Positions 26,752 to 34,962 of a stretch of DNA of 64,000 bases are shown here, piece by piece (the first letter of the stretch is position 1; each line of letters starts with the position of its first letter). Origin of the DNA: Paenalcaligenes sp052103955 (GTDB lineage Bacteria > Pseudomonadota > Gammaproteobacteria > Burkholderiales > Burkholderiaceae_B). A program made the translations under genes and the position numbers. Below the pieces are notes generated by a model. That model made no database searches. It saw nothing but the letters and a program-made list of their open reading frames with translations, and had not been told where the DNA came from. The DNA lies in contig JBQELO010000014.1 in assembly GCA_052103955.1 (NCBI GenBank), forward strand, positions 40,976 to 104,975, given 5' to 3'.

Positions 26752-27939
26752 ATGACCGGTTTTCCTCGTATTGAACGCTTACCGCCCTATGTGTTTAACA
26801 TCACAGGCGAATTGAAAATGGCGGCGCGTCGTCGTGGTGAGGATATTATCGATATGTCGATGGGGAACCCCGATGGGGCGACGCCACCGCATATTGTGGA
26901 GAAGCTGGTTGAAACAGCTGTTCGTCCAGATACTCACGGTTACTCTGTTTCCCGAGGTATCCCACGTTTGCGTAAAGCCATCTCTGATTGGTATGAGCGT
27001 CGCTATGACGTGAAAATTGATCCTGATGACGAAGCCATTGTGACTATTGGTTCTAAAGAAGGTCTGGCTCACTTGATGCTGGCCACCCTAGACCAAGGCG
27101 ACACTGTATTGGTGCCAAACCCTAGCTACCCCATTCATATTTATGGTGCGGTGATTGCTGGTGCCAATATTCGTTCCGTACCGGTGATTCCCGGTACAGA
27201 CTTCTTTGAAGAAGTAGAACGAGCCGTGCGCGAAACGATTCCTAAACCCAAAATGATGATTTTGGGTTTTCCAAGCAACCCTACAGCGCAATGTGTGGAC
27301 TTGTCCTTCTTTGAGCGTATTGTGGCCTTGGCGAAAGAACACAACATCTTAGTGGTGCACGATTTGGCGTATGCCGACATCACTTTTGATGGGTACGAAG
27401 CACCTTCTATTATGCAAGTTGAAGGGGCACGTGATGTAGCGGTGGAATTTTTCACCATGAGTAAAAGCTACAATATGGCCGGCTGGCGTATTGGTTTCAT
27501 GGTAGGTAACAAAGAGCTGGTGTCGGCATTGGCTCGTATCAAAAGCTACCATGATTACGGTACGTTTACGCCGTTGCAAGTGGCGGCAATTGCGGCACTA
27601 GAAGGTCCACAAGATTGCGTCAAAGAAGTGGTTGAGCAATACCGTAGCCGCCGTGATGTATTGGCCAAAGGCCTGAAAGAAATTGGCTGGGATGTAGATG
27701 TGCCAAAAGCATCTATGTACATCTGGGCACGTATTCCTGAGTGCTACCGTGCTCAGGGTTCACTAGAGTTTTCCAAACGTTTGTTGGCTGATGCCAAAGT
27801 TGCGGTGTCTCCTGGTATTGGCTTCGGCGAATACGGCGACGAGTATGTGCGTTTTGCACTGATAGAAAATGAGCAACGTACACGCCAAGCGGTACGTGGT
27901 ATCAAAGAAATGTTCCGAAAGGACGGGTTGTTGAAATGA
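26752..27939 (+). CDS. alaC: Alanine-forming class I/II aminotransferase (AlaC type)
   Basis: This is a PLP-dependent fold-type I transaminase. I start it at the ATG at 26752, with AAGGA 5 bases upstream; the earlier in-frame start lacks a site. The 395-aa protein shows the family pattern: MSMGNPDGATP, PNPSYPIHIYGA, SNPTAQCVD, DLAYADITFDG, the PLP-lysine motif FTMSKSYNMAGWRIGF (Lys about 238) and RFALIENE. The position directly ahead of hom, with an ATGA overlap, is typical for Burkholderiales. AlaC is the closest match by memory; an aspartate-related role feeding the threonine branch is possible. Confidence 0.88.
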   Translation: MTGFPRIERLPPYVFNITGELKMAARRRGEDIIDMSMGNPDGATPPHIVEKLVETAVRPDTHGYSVSRGIPRLRKAISDWYERRYDVKIDPDDEAIVTIGSKEGLAHLMLATLDQGDTVLVPNPSYPIHIYGAVIAGANIRSVPVIPGTDFFEEVERAVRETIPKPKMMILGFPSNPTAQCVDLSFFERIVALAKEHNILVVHDLAYADITFDGYEAPSIMQVEGARDVAVEFFTMSKSYNMAGWRIGFMVGNKELVSALARIKSYHDYGTFTPLQVAAIAALEGPQDCVKEVVEQYRSRRDVLAKGLKEIGWDVDVPKASMYIWARIPECYRAQGSLEFSKRLLADAKVAVSPGIGFGEYGDEYVRFALIENEQRTRQAVRGIKEMFRKDGLLK

Positions 27940-29237
27940 GTCCAATAAAAGTTGGTTTGCTGGGTTTAGGTGTAGTTGGTGGTGGCACCTGGAAAGTCTT
28001 GACACAGAATGCGGATGAAATCGCTAGACGTGCAGGTAGACGTATTGAAGTGGTTGCTGTAGCCGTTCGTGATGTGCAAAAAGCACGTGACTTGCTGGGT
28101 GACAGTGTAAGCATCAGTACCGATGGCATGGATGTAGTGAATAATCCTGACATTGATGTGGTGGTTGAGTTGGTGGGTGGTGAAACACTGGCCAAAGACT
28201 GGATCATGCGCGCAATTGAACTAGGCAAGCATGTAGTCACTGCGAACAAAGCATTGCTCGCTGTGCATGGCAATGAAATTTTCGCTGCTGCACATAACAA
28301 AGGTGTGATGGTGGCATTTGAAGCCGCTGTGGCTGGTGGTATTCCTATCATTAAAGCCATTCGTGAAGGCTTGAGTGCTAACCGCATTCAATGGGTAGCG
28401 GGCATTATCAACGGTACAACCAACTTTATTTTGTCTGAAATGCGTTCGCGTGGTCTGTCTTTCGAGGCAGCACTGGCAGACGCGCAGAAGCTGGGCTACG
28501 CCGAAGCGGATCCTACCTTCGATATAGAAGGTGTGGACGCAGCGCACAAACTGACCCTGTTGTCGGCTTTGGCATTTGGTATTCCTGTTCAGTTCAGCAC
28601 GGCACACATCGAAGGTATCACCGCTTTGGCGGCAGAAGATATTCGTCATGCTGAGCGTTTAGGTTACACCGTGAAGCTGTTGGGTATTACCCGTCATCGC
28701 GAAGAAGGCATAGAGCTGCGCGTGCACCCTACACTGGTGCCTGCTGATTCATTGTTGGCTAACGTACAAGGCGCAATGAACGCCGTTATGGTGCATGGTG
28801 ATGCAGTAGGTTCTACGGTGTATTACGGCGCTGGTGCTGGCGAGTTGCCTACAGCCTCTGCTGTGGTGGCTGATTTGGTGGATGTAGCGCGTTTAATGAC
28901 GGCTGATCCAGAACACCGCGTACCGTATTTGGCTTTCCAACAAGACGCCATGTCTGATACACCTATTTTGCCTATGGCAGAAGTGCGCTCAGCGTACTAC
29001 TTGCGTTTGCGTGTGGCGGATCAGCCTGGTGTATTGGCAGATGTAGCGCGCATTCTGGCGCAAGGAAAAATCTCTATTGAGTCCATGTTCCAAGAGCCAG
29101 CACAAGACGGTGAGGCCGATATCATCTTCCTGACACACGTTGCTCGCGAAGGCGATATTGACCAAGCTACTGCTCAAATTCAGCAACTGCCATTTGTACG
29201 TTCAAACCTAATTCGTTTGCGCGTGGAGAGTTTGTAA
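27936..29237 (+). CDS. hom: Homoserine dehydrogenase
   Basis: The enzyme reduces aspartate semialdehyde to homoserine, the branch point to threonine and methionine. The 433-aa protein has an N-terminal NAD(P) motif GLGVVGGGT (residues 10-18), VTANKALL, the central catalytic domain with AGIINGTTNFIL and EADPTFDIEGVDAAHKL, and a C-terminal ACT domain (about 345-425, YLRLRVADQPGVLADVARIL) that usually confers threonine feedback. It is a monofunctional enzyme without an aspartokinase part. The start overlaps the alaC stop, and the stop overlaps thrC (TAATG). Confidence 0.97.
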   Translation: MSPIKVGLLGLGVVGGGTWKVLTQNADEIARRAGRRIEVVAVAVRDVQKARDLLGDSVSISTDGMDVVNNPDIDVVVELVGGETLAKDWIMRAIELGKHVVTANKALLAVHGNEIFAAAHNKGVMVAFEAAVAGGIPIIKAIREGLSANRIQWVAGIINGTTNFILSEMRSRGLSFEAALADAQKLGYAEADPTFDIEGVDAAHKLTLLSALAFGIPVQFSTAHIEGITALAAEDIRHAERLGYTVKLLGITRHREEGIELRVHPTLVPADSLLANVQGAMNAVMVHGDAVGSTVYYGAGAGELPTASAVVADLVDVARLMTADPEHRVPYLAFQQDAMSDTPILPMAEVRSAYYLRLRVADQPGVLADVARILAQGKISIESMFQEPAQDGEADIIFLTHVAREGDIDQATAQIQQLPFVRSNLIRLRVESL

Positions 29238-30646
29238 TGCGTTATGTTTCTACCCGTGGTGGCATGCAGCCCCAAGAGTTCGCCGATATTTTGTTGGAAG
29301 GTTTGGCTCCAGACGGTGGTTTGGCAATTCCAGAACAATACCCACAAATAGATAGCGCTACATTAGAAAGCTGGCGCACGCTGGAATACCACGAATTGGC
29401 ATTGGAAATTCTGTCTACATTCGTGAGCGATATTCCACGTGCTGATCTGGCTAAACTAACAGCGGCTGCCTACAACCCTGCGTTGTACGACGGCGGTGTG
29501 ATGGTGCCTCTGAAGCCCTTGAAAGGGCAAATCAGTTTGGTAGGCTTGTCACAAGGCCCTACCTTAGCCTTTAAAGACATGGCCATGCAGTTCTTGGGCC
29601 AAGTGTTTGAGTACGTGCTAACACAGCGCGGCACCACTATTAATATTCTGGGTGCTACATCTGGCGATACGGGTTCTGCTGCTGAGTACGCGCTTAAAGG
29701 CAAAAAAGGCGTGAATGTATTCATGCTGTCGCCTTTTGGCCGTATGAGCGAATTCCAACGTGCACAGATGTACAGCTTGCAAGATGCCAACATCCATAAC
29801 CTGTCGGTGAAAGGGGTGTTTGATGATTGCCAAGATATCGTTAAAGCGTTGGCCGGTGATTTGGACTTCAAGTCACGCTGGCACTTGGGTGCAGTGAACT
29901 CCATTAACTGGGCACGTATTGCCGCACAGGTGGTGTACTACTTCTGGGCGTGGCTGCGTGCTACCGAGAAACCGGGGCAGCAAGTATCGTTTGCTGTGCC
30001 TTCTGGCAACTTCGGTAATATTTTGGCTGGCCACATTGCGAGAAAAATGGGCTTGCCGGTACGTAAGTTGGTGTTGGCTACTAACGAAAATAACGTGCTG
30101 GAAGAGTTCTTCCGTACCGGTGTGTACAAACCTCGTAGCTCAGAAAATACCTACGCCACGTCTAGCCCCTCTATGGATATTTCCAAAGCCTCTAACTTTG
30201 AGCGCTTTGTGTTTGATCTGGTGGGCCGTGATCCTAAAGCGCTGGCCGCTTTGTGGGAGCAATTGGGTACTCAAGGTTATTTTGATCTTAGCGATAAAAA
30301 AGCTGAATTTGAAAACACCTACGGGTTTGTTGCGGGCACAAGCTCACACGCAGACCGTTTGGAAACCATTCGTTCCGTACACCAAGAAACAGGCGTACTG
30401 ATCGACCCACATACTGCTGACGGCGTAAAAGTAGCCGCTCAGTTTGTGGAAGAAGGTATTCCTATGTTGGTATTGGAAACAGCTCTACCAGCTAAGTTCT
30501 CAGAAACTATTGAAGAGGCTATTGGCCAACCTGCACCAGTACCGGCACACCTACAGCATTTGGCATCATTGCCACAGAAAGTAGAGGTGTTGGATGCTGA
30601 TATAGAGCAAATCCGTCGTTATGTGGAAACACACGCGGCTATCTAA
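29237..30646 (+). CDS. thrC: Threonine synthase
   Basis: ThrC converts O-phosphohomoserine to threonine with PLP. The 469-aa protein belongs to the long class with the Thr_synth_N segment (MRYVSTRGG...FADILLEGLAPDGGLAIP). The PLP lysine is K113 in LAFKDMAMQ, and the phosphate-binding GATSGDTGSAAEYA loop and VPSGNFGNILAG follow. It overlaps hom by one base. The intervening homoserine kinase gene, thrB, is not in this cluster, so it must be elsewhere. Confidence 0.97.
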   Translation: MRYVSTRGGMQPQEFADILLEGLAPDGGLAIPEQYPQIDSATLESWRTLEYHELALEILSTFVSDIPRADLAKLTAAAYNPALYDGGVMVPLKPLKGQISLVGLSQGPTLAFKDMAMQFLGQVFEYVLTQRGTTINILGATSGDTGSAAEYALKGKKGVNVFMLSPFGRMSEFQRAQMYSLQDANIHNLSVKGVFDDCQDIVKALAGDLDFKSRWHLGAVNSINWARIAAQVVYYFWAWLRATEKPGQQVSFAVPSGNFGNILAGHIARKMGLPVRKLVLATNENNVLEEFFRTGVYKPRSSENTYATSSPSMDISKASNFERFVFDLVGRDPKALAALWEQLGTQGYFDLSDKKAEFENTYGFVAGTSSHADRLETIRSVHQETGVLIDPHTADGVKVAAQFVEEGIPMLVLETALPAKFSETIEEAIGQPAPVPAHLQHLASLPQKVEVLDADIEQIRRYVETHAAI

Positions 30647-30679
30647 TTAATCACGCAAACGTATCAAGGGGAACACAGC

Positions 30680-31030
30680 GTGAGTATCCAACGTTTAGAA
30701 CCTAATGCAAGAATGAGTGAAGCTGTAGTACATGGTAATACCGTGTACTTAGCTGGTCAGATCGGTAACGAAGGCCAGAATATCACTGAGCAAACGCGTA
30801 CCGCATTAGCCGAAGTTGATCGTGCTTTAGCTTTGGCGGGCAGCAATAAATCGCACATCTTGCAAGCCACAATCTGGCTAAGCGATATGAATGATTTTGC
30901 AGCCATGAATGCAGTATGGGATGCGTGGATTGATCCACAAAACCCTCCTGCACGTGCTACAGGTAAGGTCGAATTGGCGAATCCTAAGCTGGGCGTGGAA
31001 ATTGTAGTGATTGCAGCATTGCCTCAGTAA
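30680..31030 (+). CDS. ridA: RidA family enamine/imine deaminase
   Basis: RidA hydrolyses reactive 2-aminoacrylate-type enamines made by PLP enzymes such as threonine/serine dehydratase. The 116-aa frame begins with GTG at 30680, preceded by AAGGGG. Visible family features are YLAGQIG near residue 25, the NPPARATGKVEL segment with the catalytic-type Arg and the C-terminal VEIVVIAALP. It closes the threonine operon 33 bases after thrC, a context that fits control of threonine-derived enamines. A terminator follows. Confidence 0.9.
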   Translation: MSIQRLEPNARMSEAVVHGNTVYLAGQIGNEGQNITEQTRTALAEVDRALALAGSNKSHILQATIWLSDMNDFAAMNAVWDAWIDPQNPPARATGKVELANPKLGVEIVVIAALPQ

Positions 31031-31047
31031 GTTCTAGGCACGTAGGA

Positions 31048-31088
31048 AGAAAAAAGCTGAAACGTGGGTGGGTTTCAGCTTTTTTTTA
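31048..31088. terminator. Bidirectional terminator between ridA and hpnE
   Basis: AGCTGAAAC/GTTTCAGCT with an 8-base loop is flanked by an A-run on the left and eight T on the right, so it can serve both convergent operons. Its right edge touches the hpnE stop at 31086. Confidence 0.85.
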
Positions 31089-32396
31089 TGGCTGTTGTAG
31101 TGCCTGCAGGGCATGAGCACTTTTAATGCCGCTACGTACAGCGCCCTCTAGTACCCCAGGGTAGGGGTTTTGTAGCCAGTCACCCGCGAGCTTAATAGCA
31201 GGCCAGAAGGTGTTCTCTTCGGCTCTGAACGCGGTAGGTGTGGCCTCGAAAGTGGCGCGCTTTTCTATAATAAGTTCATGTTGCTCGAAGGCAGGCAAAG
31301 GGCTGCGTGCGCGGGTTTGTTCGCGTAGCTGCGCTTCCGTTTTTTCGGCAAGTGCCTCACGCCCCAGCAAACTGGCATCGCCTGCATTGCTGATCACTAC
31401 ACTAATTAAATTACGCGCAAAACTATGGGGGATAGCATGGTGGTTAAACAGCCATTGTCCATACTGTTGTTTGTGTGGCTGTTCGTGCAGCATCAATAAT
31501 GCTTCGGGTTCTAACCAAGGGCTACGTGGTTGCCAGTAGAGGGTGGCAATAGGGCGGTGGCGTATGCTTTGCACTTGTTGCAGCCACGTTTGCTCTTGAG
31601 GTGTGCTGGCAAGAGGCCCAAGTAGGCGTGCACAATCGTAAGGGGGCAGCGCCAAAATACACGCATCAAAGTGCTGTCCATCTACCTGCACGCTCGTCTC
31701 GGTAGGGATCAGGTTTTGTACCCTATGACCAAGTAATAGCTCGCAGTGTTGCAGCGCGTGGCTTGCCCAGAGCGTTGAGAGATCGCGCTTGGGGATTAGC
31801 ATTTGGCTGTCTACGCGGCTACCACCCAAACTATCGCGCAGCACATTGGCAAAAAGTTGTGCACAGGCGATTTCTATAGGGGTGTTCATGGCCGCCAAAC
31901 AGAGGGGCTGCCAGAAGTGTTCAATCAGTGTGTGGCTTTGCTGATGGTGTTGTAGCAGCTGCAATACGGTTTGTTGGGCTGGTACCACCCAGCGTTGTCG
32001 TTGTAGTGACAACTGTAGACGCACTAGCTTGTATTTATCTGACCAGCTATAGCCTTTAGCCATCAGTAAGCCGGCTGCCATGTGTAAGGGGGCGGGTAGC
32101 GCTTTAGCGCGTAATTGGTATTGGGTGTCAGCGCTGATAATCCCCAGCTCTGTGCGGTGAAATGCGTGTTCTGTATCGATACCCAGCGTGCGCACCAACT
32201 CCAGGGTCTGGGTATAGGCGCCCAGCATAAGATGCTGGCCGTTGTCTATGGGGTGACCAAAGACGCTATTGGGCACACAGCGAGCACGTCCGCCTAGTTG
32301 TCGCGCTGCTTCAAAAACGGTGACCTGATGTTGGTTGCTGAGCTGGCTGGCTGCTGCAGCGCCAGCCCAACCTGCACCAACAATGGCAATCTTCAT
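31086..32396 (-). CDS. hpnE: Hydroxysqualene dehydroxylase HpnE
   Basis: HpnE is a FAD-dependent amine-oxidase-like enzyme that reduces hydroxysqualene to squalene, the last step of the bacterial HpnCDE route. The 436-aa protein starts with the dinucleotide-binding motif AIVGAGWAGAAAA and then GGRARC, followed by NGQHLMLGAYTQTLELV, typical for the family. The C-terminal region has KLAGDWLQNPYPGVLEGAVRSG, the second FAD contact. It overlaps hpnD by 4 bases (ATGA), so the three genes form a coupled set. Confidence 0.93.
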   Translation of the reverse strand: MKIAIVGAGWAGAAAASQLSNQHQVTVFEAARQLGGRARCVPNSVFGHPIDNGQHLMLGAYTQTLELVRTLGIDTEHAFHRTELGIISADTQYQLRAKALPAPLHMAAGLLMAKGYSWSDKYKLVRLQLSLQRQRWVVPAQQTVLQLLQHHQQSHTLIEHFWQPLCLAAMNTPIEIACAQLFANVLRDSLGGSRVDSQMLIPKRDLSTLWASHALQHCELLLGHRVQNLIPTETSVQVDGQHFDACILALPPYDCARLLGPLASTPQEQTWLQQVQSIRHRPIATLYWQPRSPWLEPEALLMLHEQPHKQQYGQWLFNHHAIPHSFARNLISVVISNAGDASLLGREALAEKTEAQLREQTRARSPLPAFEQHELIIEKRATFEATPTAFRAEENTFWPAIKLAGDWLQNPYPGVLEGAVRSGIKSAHALQALQQP

Positions 32397-33256
32397 CGTG
32401 CAAAAAGACGTTGTAGATTACGGCCGCCACGTACCCATGTTTTCCATGCCAGCCAGAATTTTCGGATGGGGGTCAGCGAAATACGCTGATCCAGTACAGG
32501 CCATTTGTCGCGTGCGATTTCTACCAATAATGCATGGTAGATAGCAGCCATCAATAAACCGGGGCGTTGGGCGCGGCGATCCTGCTCTGGCAGGCTTTGT
32601 AGAGCGTCACGGTATAGGCCATAGGCACGTTCGGTTTGAAAGGCCATTAAGGCTTCAAAGTTGCTGCTGTGTCTACGGTCTAGAATATCTACGCCTTTTA
32701 CCGAGAATTTTTCTAACTCGTTAATAGGTAGGTAGATGCGGCCACGGCGGGCATCGTCGCCCACATCGCGAATAATATTGGTGAGCTGGAAAGCCAAGCC
32801 TAGCTTCTGGGCGTATTCGGTAGTTTCTGGGCAGGTTTGGCCAAAAATTTTGGCGGACATCACTCCCACTACGCCGGCGGCATGCCAGCAGTAGCGTTGC
32901 AGATCTTCCCATGTCTCGTAGCGTACTTCGTCCAGATCCATTTCCATGCCATCAATGACGGCTAAGAGTTCTTCGGCACGAATGTCATACACGGCTACGT
33001 GTTCAGACAGTGCCTTCATCACTGGGTGTGTGGCCTGTCCTTGGTAGAGCGCATCCACTTGTTCGCGCCACCAAACCAGTTTCATACGTGCAACGGATGC
33101 TTCACGTATTTCATCGACTACATCATCTACTTCCCTACAGAAAGCATACAAAGCTGTGATGGCGCGGCGTCGCTCCTGTGGCAGAAACAGGAATGCATAA
33201 TAAAAGCTGGAGCCACTCTGGGCGGCTTTGTTTTGGCAATATTCGTCAGGACTCAT
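32393..33256 (-). CDS. hpnD: Presqualene diphosphate synthase HpnD
   Basis: HpnD joins two farnesyl diphosphates to presqualene diphosphate. I choose the ATG at 33256 (MSPDEYCQNKAAQSG), as squalene/phytoene synthases begin just before this YC segment; the longer frame from 33370 would extend into hpnC. The 287-aa protein has both Asp-rich motifs, CREVDDVVDE and the second at LTNIIRDVGDDARRGRIYLP. It starts 19 bases after hpnC ends. Confidence 0.92.
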   Translation of the reverse strand: MSPDEYCQNKAAQSGSSFYYAFLFLPQERRRAITALYAFCREVDDVVDEIREASVARMKLVWWREQVDALYQGQATHPVMKALSEHVAVYDIRAEELLAVIDGMEMDLDEVRYETWEDLQRYCWHAAGVVGVMSAKIFGQTCPETTEYAQKLGLAFQLTNIIRDVGDDARRGRIYLPINELEKFSVKGVDILDRRHSSNFEALMAFQTERAYGLYRDALQSLPEQDRRAQRPGLLMAAIYHALLVEIARDKWPVLDQRISLTPIRKFWLAWKTWVRGGRNLQRLFAR

Positions 33257-33275
33257 GCTGCGTAGCGGGCATCTA

Positions 33276-34139
33276 TCAAAGAGTAGGGGAAGACAATGGT
33301 CGTAGGCTACGCCAGAGCAAACGACCCCAATCGGCTTTGGCCAGAACGGGTCGTTGATGGAACATATCAAAGCCTACTTGCTCAAGGCGTTCAAGTATAC
33401 GCAAGCCACCCAAGATTACCAACTTTAGCTCTAGGGCTATACGGCCAGGTAACTGTTTTATCAACGGTGCACCACTCAGTAGCAAGTGGCGAGCGTGTTG
33501 CACTAAAAACTGCATAAGCGCTTGCCATGTCGGGTTAAGGTAGGCCGTGGGGTCTTGCTGGCAGAGTGTGGGAAAGTCGTGTGGCAACCCATACTGTTGC
33601 ATCAAGTGTTGTGGCAAGTAGGCCCTATCTTTTTGCCAATCAATGGCTACGTCTTGCCAGAAATTGGTTAATTGCAGGCCTGTGCAAATAGCATCTGACC
33701 AGTGTAGGTTTTCCACGCTGTCGGCTTTATATAGCCCCAGCATTAGACGGCCCACTGGGTTGGCTGAACGACGGCTGTAATCCATGAGCTCTTCTAGCTC
33801 GTTATAGCGGCTTTGTTGAACGTCTTGGCAGAAAGCCGACAGCAAATCATGGAACGGCTCGTATGACAGTTTATGCTGCTGTATTTGTGCGGCCAGAGGC
33901 ACGAATATAGGTTGCAACTCAGCGAGTTCTACAGGAAGAGCTTGGCCTTTTTCTAGATAGTGCAGGGCCTCTTCATAGTTGTGCAAGGCTGTCAAGCGTT
34001 GTTCGTCGCTTGCATCACCTTCATCAGCAATATCATCGGCGCTGCGTGCAAACCTATAGATGGCGTGTACGGCCGGGCGCAATGCTCTGGGCAGTAAAAC
34101 AGAGGCTACTGGGAAGTTTTCATAGTGATCTACAGACAT
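33276..34139 (-). CDS. hpnC: Hydroxysqualene synthase HpnC
   Basis: HpnC converts presqualene diphosphate to hydroxysqualene. I prefer the ATG at 34139 (MSVDHYENFPVASVLLP), which matches the typical family N-terminus; a GTG at 34178 would add 13 residues but leaves its ribosome-binding site abutting the start. At 287 aa it shows FARSADDIADEGDASDE as the first Asp-rich motif and LTNFWQDVAIDWQKDRAYLP as the second. It is the first gene of hpnCDE, divergent from the SDR gene. No squalene-hopene cyclase is in the window, so the use of the squalene is not shown. Confidence 0.91.
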   Translation of the reverse strand: MSVDHYENFPVASVLLPRALRPAVHAIYRFARSADDIADEGDASDEQRLTALHNYEEALHYLEKGQALPVELAELQPIFVPLAAQIQQHKLSYEPFHDLLSAFCQDVQQSRYNELEELMDYSRRSANPVGRLMLGLYKADSVENLHWSDAICTGLQLTNFWQDVAIDWQKDRAYLPQHLMQQYGLPHDFPTLCQQDPTAYLNPTWQALMQFLVQHARHLLLSGAPLIKQLPGRIALELKLVILGGLRILERLEQVGFDMFHQRPVLAKADWGRLLWRSLRPLSSPTL

Positions 34140-34239
34140 GTAGCAAGTATAAAGCACAGTGTGGCGCAAGGTGCTCACCCCTTAGCGTATTGCCACATTC
34201 TAGTTTAGACTTTCAGGCAGAATAATCGCGAGGTCTACA

Positions 34240-34956
34240 ATGAAAAATAAATGTGTACTGGTAACGGGTGCCACCAAAGGCATAGGTTGGGCGATCAGTC
34301 AGCGTTTGGCCGATGCGGGAGCGCATGTAGTTGGGTTGGCGCGTAACACGCAAGATATAGACTTTCCAGGCTATCTCTACGCATGTGATTTGACGAATGC
34401 GGGCGAAACCGAGGAAATGTTGCGATTGATTCGCGAGAAATACCCGGTAGATGCCATCGTTAATAATGTAGGTATTGTGCGACCTAGCCCATTGGGTGAG
34501 GTGGACTTGGCCGCGTTATACGAAGTGTTTGATCTAAACGTACGTGTCGCAGTGCAGGTTACACAAGCTTTTCTGCCCTCCATGAAAGCACGCAGAGAAG
34601 GGCGTATCGTGAATATTTGCAGTCGAGTGGTGAATGGTGCTTACGATCGCACCAGTTACTCTGCTGCTAAAAGTGCTTTATTGGGGTGCACGCGCACGTG
34701 GGCACTGGAACTTGCGCCTTATGGCATTACGGTGAATGCCGTATCGCCAGGGCCTGTGGAAACCGAACTTTTCCGCGCTGGCCATCCCCATGGTGGTGAG
34801 GCCGAGAAAAAAGCGTTGGCTTCTATTCCTATGGGGCGTATTGCCGAGGCCAGCGAAGTTGCTGCTGTAGTGGCATTTTTATTAAGTGATGAAGCGGGTT
34901 ACATCACGGGGCAAGAGATAGGTGTAGATGGTGGAAGTAGTTTGGCAGGAAGATAA
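34240..34956 (+). CDS. Short-chain dehydrogenase/reductase (FabG-like)
   Basis: This is a classical SDR of 238 aa. The coenzyme motif TGATKGIG is at residues 9-16, NNVG at 75-78, and the catalytic set is S128, Y140 and K144 (YSAAK). The end GYITGQEIGVDGG is typical of the FabG branch. GAGG precedes the ATG. The acidic residue after strand 2 is not obvious (GLARNTQD), which hints at NADP(H), but this is a guess. The substrate cannot be inferred; radA follows 6 bases downstream, and functional linkage is unlikely. Confidence 0.85.
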   Translation: MKNKCVLVTGATKGIGWAISQRLADAGAHVVGLARNTQDIDFPGYLYACDLTNAGETEEMLRLIREKYPVDAIVNNVGIVRPSPLGEVDLAALYEVFDLNVRVAVQVTQAFLPSMKARREGRIVNICSRVVNGAYDRTSYSAAKSALLGCTRTWALELAPYGITVNAVSPGPVETELFRAGHPHGGEAEKKALASIPMGRIAEASEVAAVVAFLLSDEAGYITGQEIGVDGGSSLAGR

Positions 34957-34962
34957 AGCCTT

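Noticed and set aside
33256..33370. N-terminal extension of HpnD
   Set aside because: It overlaps hpnC and precedes the usual family start MSPDEYC.
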